From Deltaproteobacteria bacterium (GTDB lineage: Bacteria > Desulfobacterota > Desulfobacteria > Desulfobacterales > SURF-15), in assembly GCA_024644775.1 (NCBI GenBank), contig JAHEHB010000151.1, positions 1 to 11,718 of the forward strand: 11,718 nucleotides of DNA. Reading direction: 5' to 3'. Under the pieces are notes generated by a model, which had not been told where the DNA came from, did no database searches, and saw only the letters and a program-made list of their open reading frames with translations. Below are positions 1-7,685 of the stretch, in pieces (within the stretch, counting starts at the first letter, position 1; each line of letters opens with the position of its first letter). The position numbers were made by a program, and so were the translations under genes.

Positions 1-89
1 AACGGGTATATATTTTTTTTTGCCAACCACTCGGATACGCGTTGAGGATGGTATATCAACTTGTGGCCGTCAATTCGATATTTATCCAT
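1..89 (-). CDS. N-terminus of a possible radical SAM family protein (truncated by window edge)
   Basis: An open frame starts at the ATG at 89-87 and runs off the left edge after 29 codons, beginning MDKYRIDGHKLIYHPQ and continuing with RVSEWLAKKNIYP. It begins 10 bp after the stop of the upstream kinase fusion, which fits the tight spacing of this gene run. A GTGAG just upstream is a weak, closely spaced Shine-Dalgarno. The pattern of K-[YL]-x-I-D-x-H-K-L-x-Y-H-P and W-L-x-x-x-N-I-Y-P resembles, from memory, the start of radical SAM proteins in polysaccharide or sugar clusters, where the CxxxCxxC cluster motif follows shortly after. That motif would lie outside the window, so the family is an inference. 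That it is a real gene start is more secure than its identity. Confidence 0.55.
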   Translation of the reverse strand, partial: MDKYRIDGHKLIYHPQRVSEWLAKKNIYP

Positions 90-99
90 TACTCACTTT

Positions 100-1629
100 T
101 TAACATGCAGATCCTGAATACAGTTTTTTTATGAATTCCGTTACACTTTGATGATCGATACTATTTTGGTTTCCCATTATTTCTATTGCCAGAGATCCAG
201 CGACATTCCCCAGAAAACCGACAATTTCACACGAAGCATTGAGAAAAGCGGCCAACGAAGTAACCGCAAAAAGTGCATCACCCGCTCCGACACGGTCAAC
301 GACTTTTTGGGAAAATCTCGGTACCTGGACAAAACTTCCTTCGTTGTCTAGAATCATGCAACCCTTCAGCCCGCGAGTAACCGTCATTTTCCGGCAGTTC
401 ATAATATCGGACAGCGAGTCCATCATGGGACGGATTTTTCCTGTGAGATCCCTTTTTTCTAATCGAATCTCATGTTCGGCAATGGTGATATAATCAGCCG
501 AAGGATATTTGGTGATATTGTTAAAGCCTCGGTTTCCGGCATTTGACTGTGCATTGACAGCCAAAAAAGGGGCCTCTCGTGAAAGCAATCGTTTCAGATT
601 CTTGTTTATGGCGCCGTGTCCGAAATCGGCAGCAATGACGAGATCATACTCGGACAACTTTGATTGAGTAAATTTAAGAAATTTTTTCCCAAGGTCACCA
701 TTTAGGTGAGTATCATCCATAACGTAAACTTCAAGCAGTTTATTCATGGAATGACCATCTAAAAATCTCCTCTTAATCAATGTCGGCGCATCTTTTTTGT
801 AATAAAAATACGGTCGAATGTTCTGCTTAAAATTCGTACGAATAAATTCTTCGTAACTCTTTTTTTCCCCAAGAATCGTTATCAAATCGACTTGGCCTAC
901 AAACCCGGCAACGTGATTTGCGACAGCCAATACCCCTCCGGGGAAGACGTCATATGATTCAAATTTCAGTGCTAACGTCGGGTCTTTGGAAGATTTTCCA
1001 ATAGTTGTACAATATTGATAATCATCGATAATCGTATCCCCAATGATGAGAACTCGGAGATCTTGCATGGCGCCTATCGTTTGCTTCAGAGAATCAAAGT
1101 CATATCGGCGCTGAAACAAGCGCATATAATTTTCGATGTCATCCGATAAATCTGTTAAGTACCGGTTGATCTGTGCAGTCGAAGCAAAATTGTCCTCCTG
1201 CATGATCACATGCTCAACACCCCATTTTGCAAACAAAGACTCATTTTTTTCAATGTGGTTTCCGAACAAACGATTGGATTTATCCGATTCGAATCCTTCA
1301 AAGAATATATCCGGCCTCATACGTTCTATGAGCTCGGCGACGTTTTCGAATGGATTAATGACCACTGCATCCACGAAGTCCAGGGATGTAAGGGCTTCGG
1401 CACGCATGTTTTCATCGAACTGCATGTTTTCGTTTTCAGGGATATATTTATCGGAAAACACCGATACGACTAACACATCTCCCTGTTGTTTAGCTCTCTT
1501 GAGATATTGAAAATGACCCACATGCAGAAAATGAAACAAGCCATGGCAGTGAACAACTTTCTTTCCGATTTTCTTTAAATCTTTTATTTGGCTTTGAATG
1601 GTTTCAAACGATAATATTTTGGTTTCCAT
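100..1629 (-). CDS. Inverted HldE-like fusion: nucleotidylyltransferase domain followed by PfkB sugar kinase domain
   Basis: The product is 509 residues with two domains. Residues about 23-165 form a RfaE2/HldE-type nucleotidylyltransferase with the HxGH nucleotide-binding motif as HVGH (36-39) and a late S-T pair (150-151). Residues about 191-505 form a PfkB/ribokinase-type kinase beginning LRVLIIGDTIIDDY, with the substrate-side GG at 231-232 and the catalytic GAGD at 448-451. In canonical HldE the kinase comes first and the nucleotidylyltransferase second, so this order is reversed. The usual G-C-F-D before HxGH reads G-L-F-H here, so the transferase half may have altered or lost activity. 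Family knowledge points to phosphorylating a sugar at C1 and coupling it to a nucleotide, as in ADP-heptose synthesis; the actual sugar and nucleotide are unknown. It lies 39 bp after the stand-alone nucleotidylyltransferase. ATG 1629 is the only good start, with a weak Shine-Dalgarno. Confidence 0.85.
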   Translation of the reverse strand: METKILSFETIQSQIKDLKKIGKKVVHCHGLFHFLHVGHFQYLKRAKQQGDVLVVSVFSDKYIPENENMQFDENMRAEALTSLDFVDAVVINPFENVAELIERMRPDIFFEGFESDKSNRLFGNHIEKNESLFAKWGVEHVIMQEDNFASTAQINRYLTDLSDDIENYMRLFQRRYDFDSLKQTIGAMQDLRVLIIGDTIIDDYQYCTTIGKSSKDPTLALKFESYDVFPGGVLAVANHVAGFVGQVDLITILGEKKSYEEFIRTNFKQNIRPYFYYKKDAPTLIKRRFLDGHSMNKLLEVYVMDDTHLNGDLGKKFLKFTQSKLSEYDLVIAADFGHGAINKNLKRLLSREAPFLAVNAQSNAGNRGFNNITKYPSADYITIAEHEIRLEKRDLTGKIRPMMDSLSDIMNCRKMTVTRGLKGCMILDNEGSFVQVPRFSQKVVDRVGAGDALFAVTSLAAFLNASCEIVGFLGNVAGSLAIEIMGNQNSIDHQSVTEFIKKLYSGSAC

Positions 1630-1668
1630 GACGCGACCATCTACCGATAAAAACTATAAATTTTTATT

Positions 1669-2166
1669 TTAGCTCGCTTTATCTATAGAAAAATAAGTAT
1701 TCAGTAAATGCGTTGAAGAATATACGACTTCATGCGTAAATCGTATTTCGGCACCGATCTCATCCAATACGTCGATCTCTTTCTTCAGTTTTCCTGTATG
1801 ATCCTGCAAGTTCTCGAATTCCTGTCCCTTAACAAAGATCGTCGGTCTGATTAATTTTAATGTCTTCTCGGCTGTCGGCCATCGATTGATCGCCACAAAA
1901 TTGACACATTCCAGGGCTGCAATAGTTTCGGCCCGTAGTTTTTCACGAAATGCAGGGCGATTAGGGCCCTTGTCAATGTATCTGTCCGGCGTGACAGTCA
2001 CTACCAGTAAATCTCCCATCTGTGCCGCTGCTTGAAAATGTTTGATATGACCCGGATGCATCAGATCAAAGCACCCATGGCAGTGTACGACCTTCTTTCC
2101 TTCAGATTTGAAATGCTGCACTTTTTGTGCCAAACTTTTTAATTCAACAATCTTCAATCGGAACAT
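1669..2166 (-). CDS. Stand-alone RfaE2/HldE-type sugar-phosphate nucleotidylyltransferase
   Basis: This 165-residue protein is a single cytidylyltransferase-like domain, the usual size for a free-standing RfaE2 (HldE C-terminal) enzyme. It has the intact GCFDLMHPGH signature near residues 31-40, R-A-E-x-x-A-A-L about 40 residues later, and the late Y-S-S-T motif near 149-152. Members transfer AMP or CMP from the nucleotide triphosphate to a sugar-1-phosphate or a similar small molecule. The motif is canonical, unlike the neighbouring fusion, so this is the more likely working transferase of the pair. Start choice: ATG 2166 has GGAAAGG directly abutting it, which is too close. A TTG at 2157 (codon 4) has AAAGGA 8 nt upstream and may be the true start, shortening the protein by three residues. 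The nucleotide and sugar specificity cannot be read from sequence alone. Confidence 0.85.
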   Translation of the reverse strand: MFRLKIVELKSLAQKVQHFKSEGKKVVHCHGCFDLMHPGHIKHFQAAAQMGDLLVVTVTPDRYIDKGPNRPAFREKLRAETIAALECVNFVAINRWPTAEKTLKLIRPTIFVKGQEFENLQDHTGKLKKEIDVLDEIGAEIRFTHEVVYSSTHLLNTYFSIDKAS

Positions 2167-2201
2167 CCTTTCCCGTCTATGAATGACTCCAAAAGGCGTG
2201 A

Positions 2202-3182
2202 TTACGTTGATGAGACGCCCTTCTCAACGTTATTGATGGCGGCCCAAAGTTGGGGAATCGTATCGGCATGGTTCCCCTTAACGTAAAAACTTTCACCACC
2301 ATCTGCCACCGTCCTTACCAATAGCGTTTTCCATGGCCTAAAGTAGTAAGCAGGATTGCTTTTCGAAGGCTCACTTGAAATATTCTCCGGGAGCTCAACC
2401 AAATCACATACCAATGCAGTAAATTGTCGAACATCTCTCCCAACCGGATGTGCAACATTCCGTGCCATACTCAGAGCTTTCAAAAATATTTCCGGTCCCA
2501 TGATGGCGCTGCCAAAATTCATCACCACGCCGTGCTCCAGCTTTTCAACGATCGACGCGAATCTCAAAAAATCATTATAGGAGAGCGCTCCGGTTGCGGC
2601 CCCATCACAGTTTGGAAGCTCATGGATGATATCATATCCGATTCCGACATGAATGGTGACCGGTATTTTCAACTGGTAACCGGCCGCAAGAAGACTTAAT
2701 TCTTTATAAGGAAAATTACCGGTTGTTACGGCGTCTCCAACAACATTTCCCATATTTGAGTGTTTATTGCGTTGGTAGTTTTCATGAATAATATCATTTA
2801 ATATTCCGGTTTCCTTCCATAGGCCGAACCGCCCATCCTTTATATATCGAGCAACCGATTCTGTCGTTGCGCCAACCATCGCAAATTCAAAATCATGGAT
2901 CATTCCTGCGCCGTTCATTGCAAGACACGTGATATAGCCTCGTTCCATTAAATCGATCAGATAATTCTGAACGCCCGATCTAATGACATGGGCGCCTATC
3001 ATCATAATCGTGGAAGAACTTCTTTTTTTTGCATCGATAATTCTTTGGGATGTTTCTTGAATCCCTTTGGGAATGTCCTCAATTATTGGAAACCTTTGAT
3101 TTATATCATTGATGACGGACCGATCTAAATCATGCCGTCTTTCGAACAATGACTTGATATTTAATAGACTTCGATCAAACAT
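2202..3182 (-). CDS. Conserved protein of uncertain function, possibly deoxyhypusine-synthase-like
   Basis: A 326-residue soluble protein with no signal peptide or membrane segment. Visible motifs are GAHVIRSG (63-70), MNGAGMIHDFE (89-99), GNVVGDAV (145-152), a Gly/His stretch around IHVGIGYDIIHELP (177-190), and NFGSAIMGPE (222-231). The layout of a short GxHVI..G segment, then a Gly-rich N-G-A-x-x-I-H-D-x-E loop, then Gly-rich strands suggests a Rossmann-like NAD-binding fold. It faintly recalls deoxyhypusine synthase (T-x-A-G-G-x-E-E-D), but I cannot identify that family's active-site lysine segment with confidence. Bacteria generally lack eIF5A, so a literal deoxyhypusine role is unlikely. 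It lies 13 bp after the GT2 gene and 35 bp before the nucleotidylyltransferase gene, so a sugar-related role (isomerase, epimerase or dehydrogenase-like) is plausible from context only. Confidence is high that it is a gene and low for function. Confidence 0.75.
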   Translation of the reverse strand: MFDRSLLNIKSLFERRHDLDRSVINDINQRFPIIEDIPKGIQETSQRIIDAKKRSSSTIMMIGAHVIRSGVQNYLIDLMERGYITCLAMNGAGMIHDFEFAMVGATTESVARYIKDGRFGLWKETGILNDIIHENYQRNKHSNMGNVVGDAVTTGNFPYKELSLLAAGYQLKIPVTIHVGIGYDIIHELPNCDGAATGALSYNDFLRFASIVEKLEHGVVMNFGSAIMGPEIFLKALSMARNVAHPVGRDVRQFTALVCDLVELPENISSEPSKSNPAYYFRPWKTLLVRTVADGGESFYVKGNHADTIPQLWAAINNVEKGVSST

Positions 3183-3195
3183 AATCGATATGATC

Positions 3196-3966
3196 TCATG
3201 TGCTTTCTAGTCGCAAATTTTTTTCGGGAAACAATGTTGAATGACTAATCTTTGATTTTGAAAAGCGATAGGCCAGTCCCGTCACAAGGCATCCGATTCC
3301 ATACTTAAGGCTACGCTGGAAGTTGATGGAAGAGGCTTCCGGAAAATATTTGGTCGGGCAGCTCACCTCTGCAATCGTGTACCCGTACCAAAATATCTGG
3401 ACCAGCATTTGGTTATCAAACACAAAATCATCAGAGTTAACCTCAAACGGTATTTTTTCGAGTAATTCTCTTGAGAACGCTCTGTAGCCGGTGTGATATT
3501 CCGAGAGCTTCGCCCCGATGAGCATATTTTCCATAAACGTCAAAAACCGGTTTGATACATACTTCCAAACCGGCATGCCACCCTTCAATGCATAACCGCC
3601 CAGGATTCTTGAACCCAACACACACGAGTAAAGTCCATTGCCGATCATAGACGCCATCGCCGGAATGAGTTTCGGAGTATACTGGTAGTCTGGATGCACC
3701 ATAATGATAATGTCGCCGTTTGCTTCAAGGGCCGACCGGTAACACGTTTTTTGATTGGCTCCGTAACCAAGGTTTTTGGGGTGCCGATGGACGATTGTAT
3801 TTGGCAGTGATTCCGCGATAGCCACCGTCTGATCCTGACTACCGTCATCAACGACGATCACCAGATCAACGATTCCCTGTGTCATTACTTCACTGTAGGT
3901 AACGGTCAATGTCTTTGCCGCATTATATGCGGGCATTACGACGACAACTTTTTTTCCTTTGTACAT
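3196..3966 (-). CDS. Family 2 glycosyltransferase, DPM1/polyprenyl-phosphate glycosyltransferase-like
   Basis: This 256-residue GT-A fold glycosyltransferase shows the family 2 landmarks: MPAYNAAKTL (11-20), VVDDGSQDQT (38-47), the NLGYGANQ acceptor-side segment (65-72), and HPDYQY (91-96) at the usual DxD position. LGSRILGG (117-124) and the Y-H-T-G-Y-R-A-F block (157-164) follow. This HPDxQY / G-S-R / H-T-G-Y-R-x-F pattern is typical of dolichol-phosphate-mannose-synthase-like bacterial enzymes, which move a sugar from a nucleotide donor to a polyprenyl phosphate at the cytoplasmic membrane face. There is no C-terminal transmembrane pair, so it would be a peripheral, DPM1-like form. It sits 12 bp after the third TMTC-like gene, which suggests it supplies the lipid-linked donor for those GT-C proteins (inference). 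The donor sugar is unknown. The Shine-Dalgarno upstream of ATG 3966 is weak. Confidence 0.88.
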   Translation of the reverse strand: MYKGKKVVVVMPAYNAAKTLTVTYSEVMTQGIVDLVIVVDDGSQDQTVAIAESLPNTIVHRHPKNLGYGANQKTCYRSALEANGDIIIMVHPDYQYTPKLIPAMASMIGNGLYSCVLGSRILGGYALKGGMPVWKYVSNRFLTFMENMLIGAKLSEYHTGYRAFSRELLEKIPFEVNSDDFVFDNQMLVQIFWYGYTIAEVSCPTKYFPEASSINFQRSLKYGIGCLVTGLAYRFSKSKISHSTLFPEKNLRLEST

Positions 3967-3978
3967 TCTGTTATCCGA

Positions 3979-5835
3979 TCAATTCAGCTTTGGGTTTTCC
4001 GAATACACAAAAGATGTTCTTATCTTTTTTTTTTCGAAAGCCGCTAACTTGAGATTATGCCGGGCTTCGGTAAAATCCGGATCTATCCGGATCGCGTTGG
4101 TAAAATGAAAAATAGCCTCATCCAATTTATATAGCTTCGCAAGTGAAATACCCAAGTCGTTATGTGCATGCTCACTGTCGGGTTGAATGGTTAACACCGC
4201 TCGATAGTGGTTTGTTGCTTTTTCAAAATCGCCTCTATCTATTAAAACAGAGCCCAGATTCCGGTGTGCATCGATATTGTTTGAATCCCATTGCAATGCC
4301 TCGTTGAAATGTTTAATCGCTTCATCAATGCTACCCCGTTTGACCAGCACTGCACCGAGGTTGTTGTGTGTCAGCGGGTTTTTGGGATTTAGAATTAATG
4401 CTGTCGTAAACTGCTGGGATGCTTCCTTTGGCTTCCCCTTTAAATATAGTGCGTTGCCTAAATTGAGGTACGCCATATCAAATTCCGGGTTGATACGAAT
4501 CGCCTCTGAATAATGCAAAATAGCGTCATCTAATTTATTTTGCGCCATCAAAGCGAGCCCCATATTGTTTTGGGCTAGATAATTATTCTTTGTAACGTCC
4601 AATGTATGGCCAAACAGTGTGATGCTGTTTCTCCAAAACCCAATCTGATTCGATGTTATAAAAGTAAGTATTGCAACCAACAATACTGCGAAAAAGGATG
4701 CTCCTTTGACCAGGTATCGGTGGTTCTTCGCGATCTCTTTAACGCCCCAGGCAACTATTATAAAGAGACCAATCAGGGGGATGTAAGTGTAACGGTCAGC
4801 CATCGCTTGAACACCTACCTGAACCAAACCGATGACCGGAACCAATGTCACCACATACCAGAGCCACCCCATTAGGGCATAAGGGTATCGGCGCCTTATT
4901 AGGAAAATAAATATGGATAGTGCGCCTAACAAAAGCAGCGCTCCCGCAACCTGCCATATCACAAACATTCCGGGGTGAGGATACAAAATCGCCAGAGACT
5001 TCGGCCAAAACATCTTTCCGATGTAACCGACGTAAGAAATCAGTGCGTTGGACAGTCGAACCCCAAAGGGAAGCACCTCCAATGAACTAACCGCTCCCCC
5101 ACTTCTCTGAACAAAAAAAGTAATAACGCCCGATACAACAGAAAAAAAGAAAAATGGAACCTTTTCTTTGATCAATGACGACACGTCAGTTGACTGAAAC
5201 CGGTTAAGGGGCCAATAATCCAGTAACAACAGCACAACCGGTAAGGTAACGGCCATCGGCTTTGCCATCAAACCCAGCAAATAAAACAGAAGCATCCACA
5301 TGTACCGGTACACGCAAGGCCGTTTGACATAACGAAAATACGCCCCGATGGCCACCATCCAGAAAAACGTACAAATAATAGTTTTGCGTTGGGCAATCCA
5401 GGCAATCGACTCGACATTCAGCGGATGAATCGCAAACAAAGCGGCAACGAGACTGCTGGACCATTTGTCACCGGTGAATCGGAACAACACCCATAGGAGC
5501 AACAACGTGTTTACGATGTGAAGGAGTACATTAATTTGGTGATGGGCGCCGGGGCGCATCCCGAAAAGCTCGCAATCCAGCATATGGGAAAGCCAAGTCA
5601 ATGGATGCCAGTTGGCAGCGTGAGTCGAAGCAAACGCCCACATGACACCATCAATGGACAGACCACCCTTTACATGTTGATTTTCGACGACATAGGCAAA
5701 ATCATCTAAATTAACAAATTCATGATCTCGAACCTGTCCATAGATCGTAAGGGGCACGATCGTCAGAAACAAATAAATCAGGTAAACCGATCGCACCCTT
5801 AATACGGATTTAATATGAAAAACGATTCCATTCAA
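3979..5835 (-). CDS. TMTC-like (DUF1736-type) multi-spanning GT-C glycosyltransferase with C-terminal TPRs, copy 3
   Basis: The 618-residue product has many hydrophobic segments up to about residue 400, then five TPR repeats (about 421-590; A-I-x-H-Y/F-x-x-A-I/L-x-x-x-P signatures). Landmarks are VNLDD (41-45), an acidic pair in the first extracytoplasmic loop where GT-C enzymes hold catalytic acids; W-H-P-L-T-W-L-S-H-M-L-D (76-87); GAHHQINVLLH (96-106); HPLNVESIAWIAQRKT (137-152); MAKPMAVTLP (200-209); and MADRYTYIPLIGLF (345-358). This matches bacterial relatives of eukaryotic TMTC protein O-mannosyltransferases, which use polyprenyl-phosphate sugars. The TPRs probably face the periplasm. 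The start is uncertain: the longest frame opens at TTG 5835 with no clear Shine-Dalgarno, and a GTG at codon 14 would leave a length like the paralogue at 7684-9540. It is separated by 77 bp from the upstream paralogue and shares the A-Q-R-K-T variant with it. Confidence 0.85.
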   Translation of the reverse strand: MNGIVFHIKSVLRVRSVYLIYLFLTIVPLTIYGQVRDHEFVNLDDFAYVVENQHVKGGLSIDGVMWAFASTHAANWHPLTWLSHMLDCELFGMRPGAHHQINVLLHIVNTLLLLWVLFRFTGDKWSSSLVAALFAIHPLNVESIAWIAQRKTIICTFFWMVAIGAYFRYVKRPCVYRYMWMLLFYLLGLMAKPMAVTLPVVLLLLDYWPLNRFQSTDVSSLIKEKVPFFFFSVVSGVITFFVQRSGGAVSSLEVLPFGVRLSNALISYVGYIGKMFWPKSLAILYPHPGMFVIWQVAGALLLLGALSIFIFLIRRRYPYALMGWLWYVVTLVPVIGLVQVGVQAMADRYTYIPLIGLFIIVAWGVKEIAKNHRYLVKGASFFAVLLVAILTFITSNQIGFWRNSITLFGHTLDVTKNNYLAQNNMGLALMAQNKLDDAILHYSEAIRINPEFDMAYLNLGNALYLKGKPKEASQQFTTALILNPKNPLTHNNLGAVLVKRGSIDEAIKHFNEALQWDSNNIDAHRNLGSVLIDRGDFEKATNHYRAVLTIQPDSEHAHNDLGISLAKLYKLDEAIFHFTNAIRIDPDFTEARHNLKLAAFEKKKIRTSFVYSENPKLN

Positions 5836-5912
5836 AACACAGCATGTCTTTCTATTTGCTTTTTTTATTTTGTTAAGTTTTTGCCATCCTTCAAAGTGCT
5901 GTAAATCGCGCC

Positions 5913-7676
5913 CTAGTCGTCACTCTTCTTTCGCACTACCGTCACTTGGTGAAGATAGTTTGCCGCATCCCTATTCCTTGGATCCAATTTCAATACCCTT
6001 TGAAAATTCGCAACCGCCATGTCCATTTTGTTCTCGAATACAAATAGTTTTGCGAGATTTAGGTGTGCGGATACATAGTCCGGACATATCGCAATTGCTG
6101 TCTGAAAATGTTTTACGGCTTCGGCTGGACTTTCAATACACGCCAAAGCAACCGCGTAGTTATTGTGTGCCTTGGCACTTTTCGGGTTGTGTGAAATGGC
6201 TGCTTTATATTGTATCATTGCGTCTTTTATTCTCCCTTGCCTGAATAGTTCACGTCCGATATTGTTGTAAGCATCTGAATAATCCGCCTTAATTCGAATG
6301 GCCTCCTTGAAATGTTCGATTGCCCTCTCAGGTTTTCCCTGGCGCGACATCACAAGACCCATACCGTTATGGGCCAAATAATTATTCGATGTAACCTGCA
6401 GCATATGGCCGTAAAACTGCTGGTCGGTTTTCCAGGTAGTTACCTGGTGTATCGTTTTTGCACTACAGATTAACACCAGCAATCCAACAATTAGAACAAA
6501 GATCGGTTTTCGAATGGGCACCGATTTAAGAAAATCAGAAACGGCCCATGAAAAGACAATAAAAAGACCGATAAGCGGTATATACGCATATCGATCCGCC
6601 ATGGTTTGCGATCCAACTTGAACGAGTCCGATAACCGGTATGAGGGTACCGACAAACCAAAACCATCCCACCGCAAAATAGGGGCATCTCTTTGTCCTAT
6701 AAACCGCAATGATAGTAATTCCAGCAAGAAGCATGCCACTCATAAGTGTTTTCCATAGTGACAAATTGATACCGAAATGGGGATAGAAACCTGTTAAATC
6801 GTGAGGCAATATCATCTTTACCATATAGCTCAGGTAGGAAACCTGTGCGTTGGCGATCCGGTGGTCAAAGGGTATCGATTCCATAGAACGAACCGCTCCG
6901 CCGGATTTTTGAACTAGGTAGGTTAAGATGCAAGAAACGGCTGAAAGTAGTAAAAAAGGTGTTTTTTCCAAAATTAGTTTAATTGGTGCGGATCTCTGCT
7001 TCCGATTGTCGGTATAGTCACCGGTTTTTGCTATTGGAAAGCGTCGCAAGGGCCAATAGTCTAACAACAACAATATAAACGGTAAGGTCACAAGCATTGG
7101 TTTCGCCATAAGACCGAGCGCAAAAAACACAAGTGTTGTGAGATATCTTACCACCGCGGGATGTTCAGTATATCGAATATATCCCAAAAGGGTCATGAAT
7201 CCAAAGAAAGTACAGAGAACGGTCTTGCGCTGGGCTATCCACGCAACCGACTCTACATTCAACGGGTGCAGAGCAAATAGCACCGAAACCATGCAACTTG
7301 GCCAGAAATCTTTTGTCATCCGTCGTAAAAGGAAAAATAGTAAAACAGCATTTAGCACGTGAAAAAACAAGTTTGTGAGATGATGCGCTCCCGGATTTGT
7401 GCCGTAGAGGGTAACATCCAGTAAGTGAGATAGCCAGGTTATCGGATGCCAATTGGCAGCGTGAGCGCTTTTAAATGCCCATTGAACGCTCTTTTTATTT
7501 AAACCGGAAAGCACATACGGGTTTTCTGTTATATAGATATTGTCGTCAAAATCGATGAACTCGTAATTTCTAACTGGACCATAGATCAAAAGAATCGACA
7601 GGACTAGAAACAAACTTACCAAAAACTCCATACGGGTGTTTAAGATACGCTCTTTGAAGTCAAATCTCCGGCACAT
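5913..7676 (-). CDS. TMTC-like multi-spanning GT-C glycosyltransferase with C-terminal TPRs, copy 2
   Basis: The second of three tandem paralogues, 587 residues from the chosen start. It repeats the family landmarks: IDFDD in the first loop, W-H-P-I-T-W-L-S-H-L-L-D, PGAHHLTNLFFH, HPLNVESVAWIAQRKT, GLMAKPMLVTLPF and MADRYAYIPLIGLF. It ends in four to five TPRs, with helix-turn-helix units starting near NNYLAHNGMG. The frame is open to ATG 7718, but that start would overlap the preceding gene by 35 bp and lacks a Shine-Dalgarno. ATG 7676 has AAGG 5 nt upstream, inside the preceding stop region, and gives an N-terminus whose length matches the third paralogue, so I prefer it. Close spacing indicates co-transcription and probably translational coupling. 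Its role is inferred to be transfer of a lipid-linked sugar to exported protein. Substrate is unknown. Confidence 0.85.
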   Translation of the reverse strand: MCRRFDFKERILNTRMEFLVSLFLVLSILLIYGPVRNYEFIDFDDNIYITENPYVLSGLNKKSVQWAFKSAHAANWHPITWLSHLLDVTLYGTNPGAHHLTNLFFHVLNAVLLFFLLRRMTKDFWPSCMVSVLFALHPLNVESVAWIAQRKTVLCTFFGFMTLLGYIRYTEHPAVVRYLTTLVFFALGLMAKPMLVTLPFILLLLDYWPLRRFPIAKTGDYTDNRKQRSAPIKLILEKTPFLLLSAVSCILTYLVQKSGGAVRSMESIPFDHRIANAQVSYLSYMVKMILPHDLTGFYPHFGINLSLWKTLMSGMLLAGITIIAVYRTKRCPYFAVGWFWFVGTLIPVIGLVQVGSQTMADRYAYIPLIGLFIVFSWAVSDFLKSVPIRKPIFVLIVGLLVLICSAKTIHQVTTWKTDQQFYGHMLQVTSNNYLAHNGMGLVMSRQGKPERAIEHFKEAIRIKADYSDAYNNIGRELFRQGRIKDAMIQYKAAISHNPKSAKAHNNYAVALACIESPAEAVKHFQTAIAICPDYVSAHLNLAKLFVFENKMDMAVANFQRVLKLDPRNRDAANYLHQVTVVRKKSDD

Positions 7677-7681
7677 AACAG

Positions 7682-7685
7682 CCTT
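7682..7685 (-). promoter_or_regulatory. Shine-Dalgarno fixing the start of the second TMTC-like gene
   Basis: AAGG lies 5 nt before the ATG at 7676 and overlaps the TAA stop (7686-7684) of the preceding gene. This favours ATG 7676 over the longer in-frame ATG 7718 and suggests coupled translation of the two paralogues. Confidence 0.6.

Noticed and set aside
5873..5887. Five-codon frame (M-A-K-T-stop) between the second and third TMTC-like genes
   Set aside because: GAAGG abuts the ATG with no spacing, and it is too short to support as a gene or leader peptide.
5870..6244. 124-codon plus-strand frame opposite the second TMTC-like gene
   Set aside because: It overlaps the TPR-coding region on the other strand, has low-complexity composition and no family resemblance.
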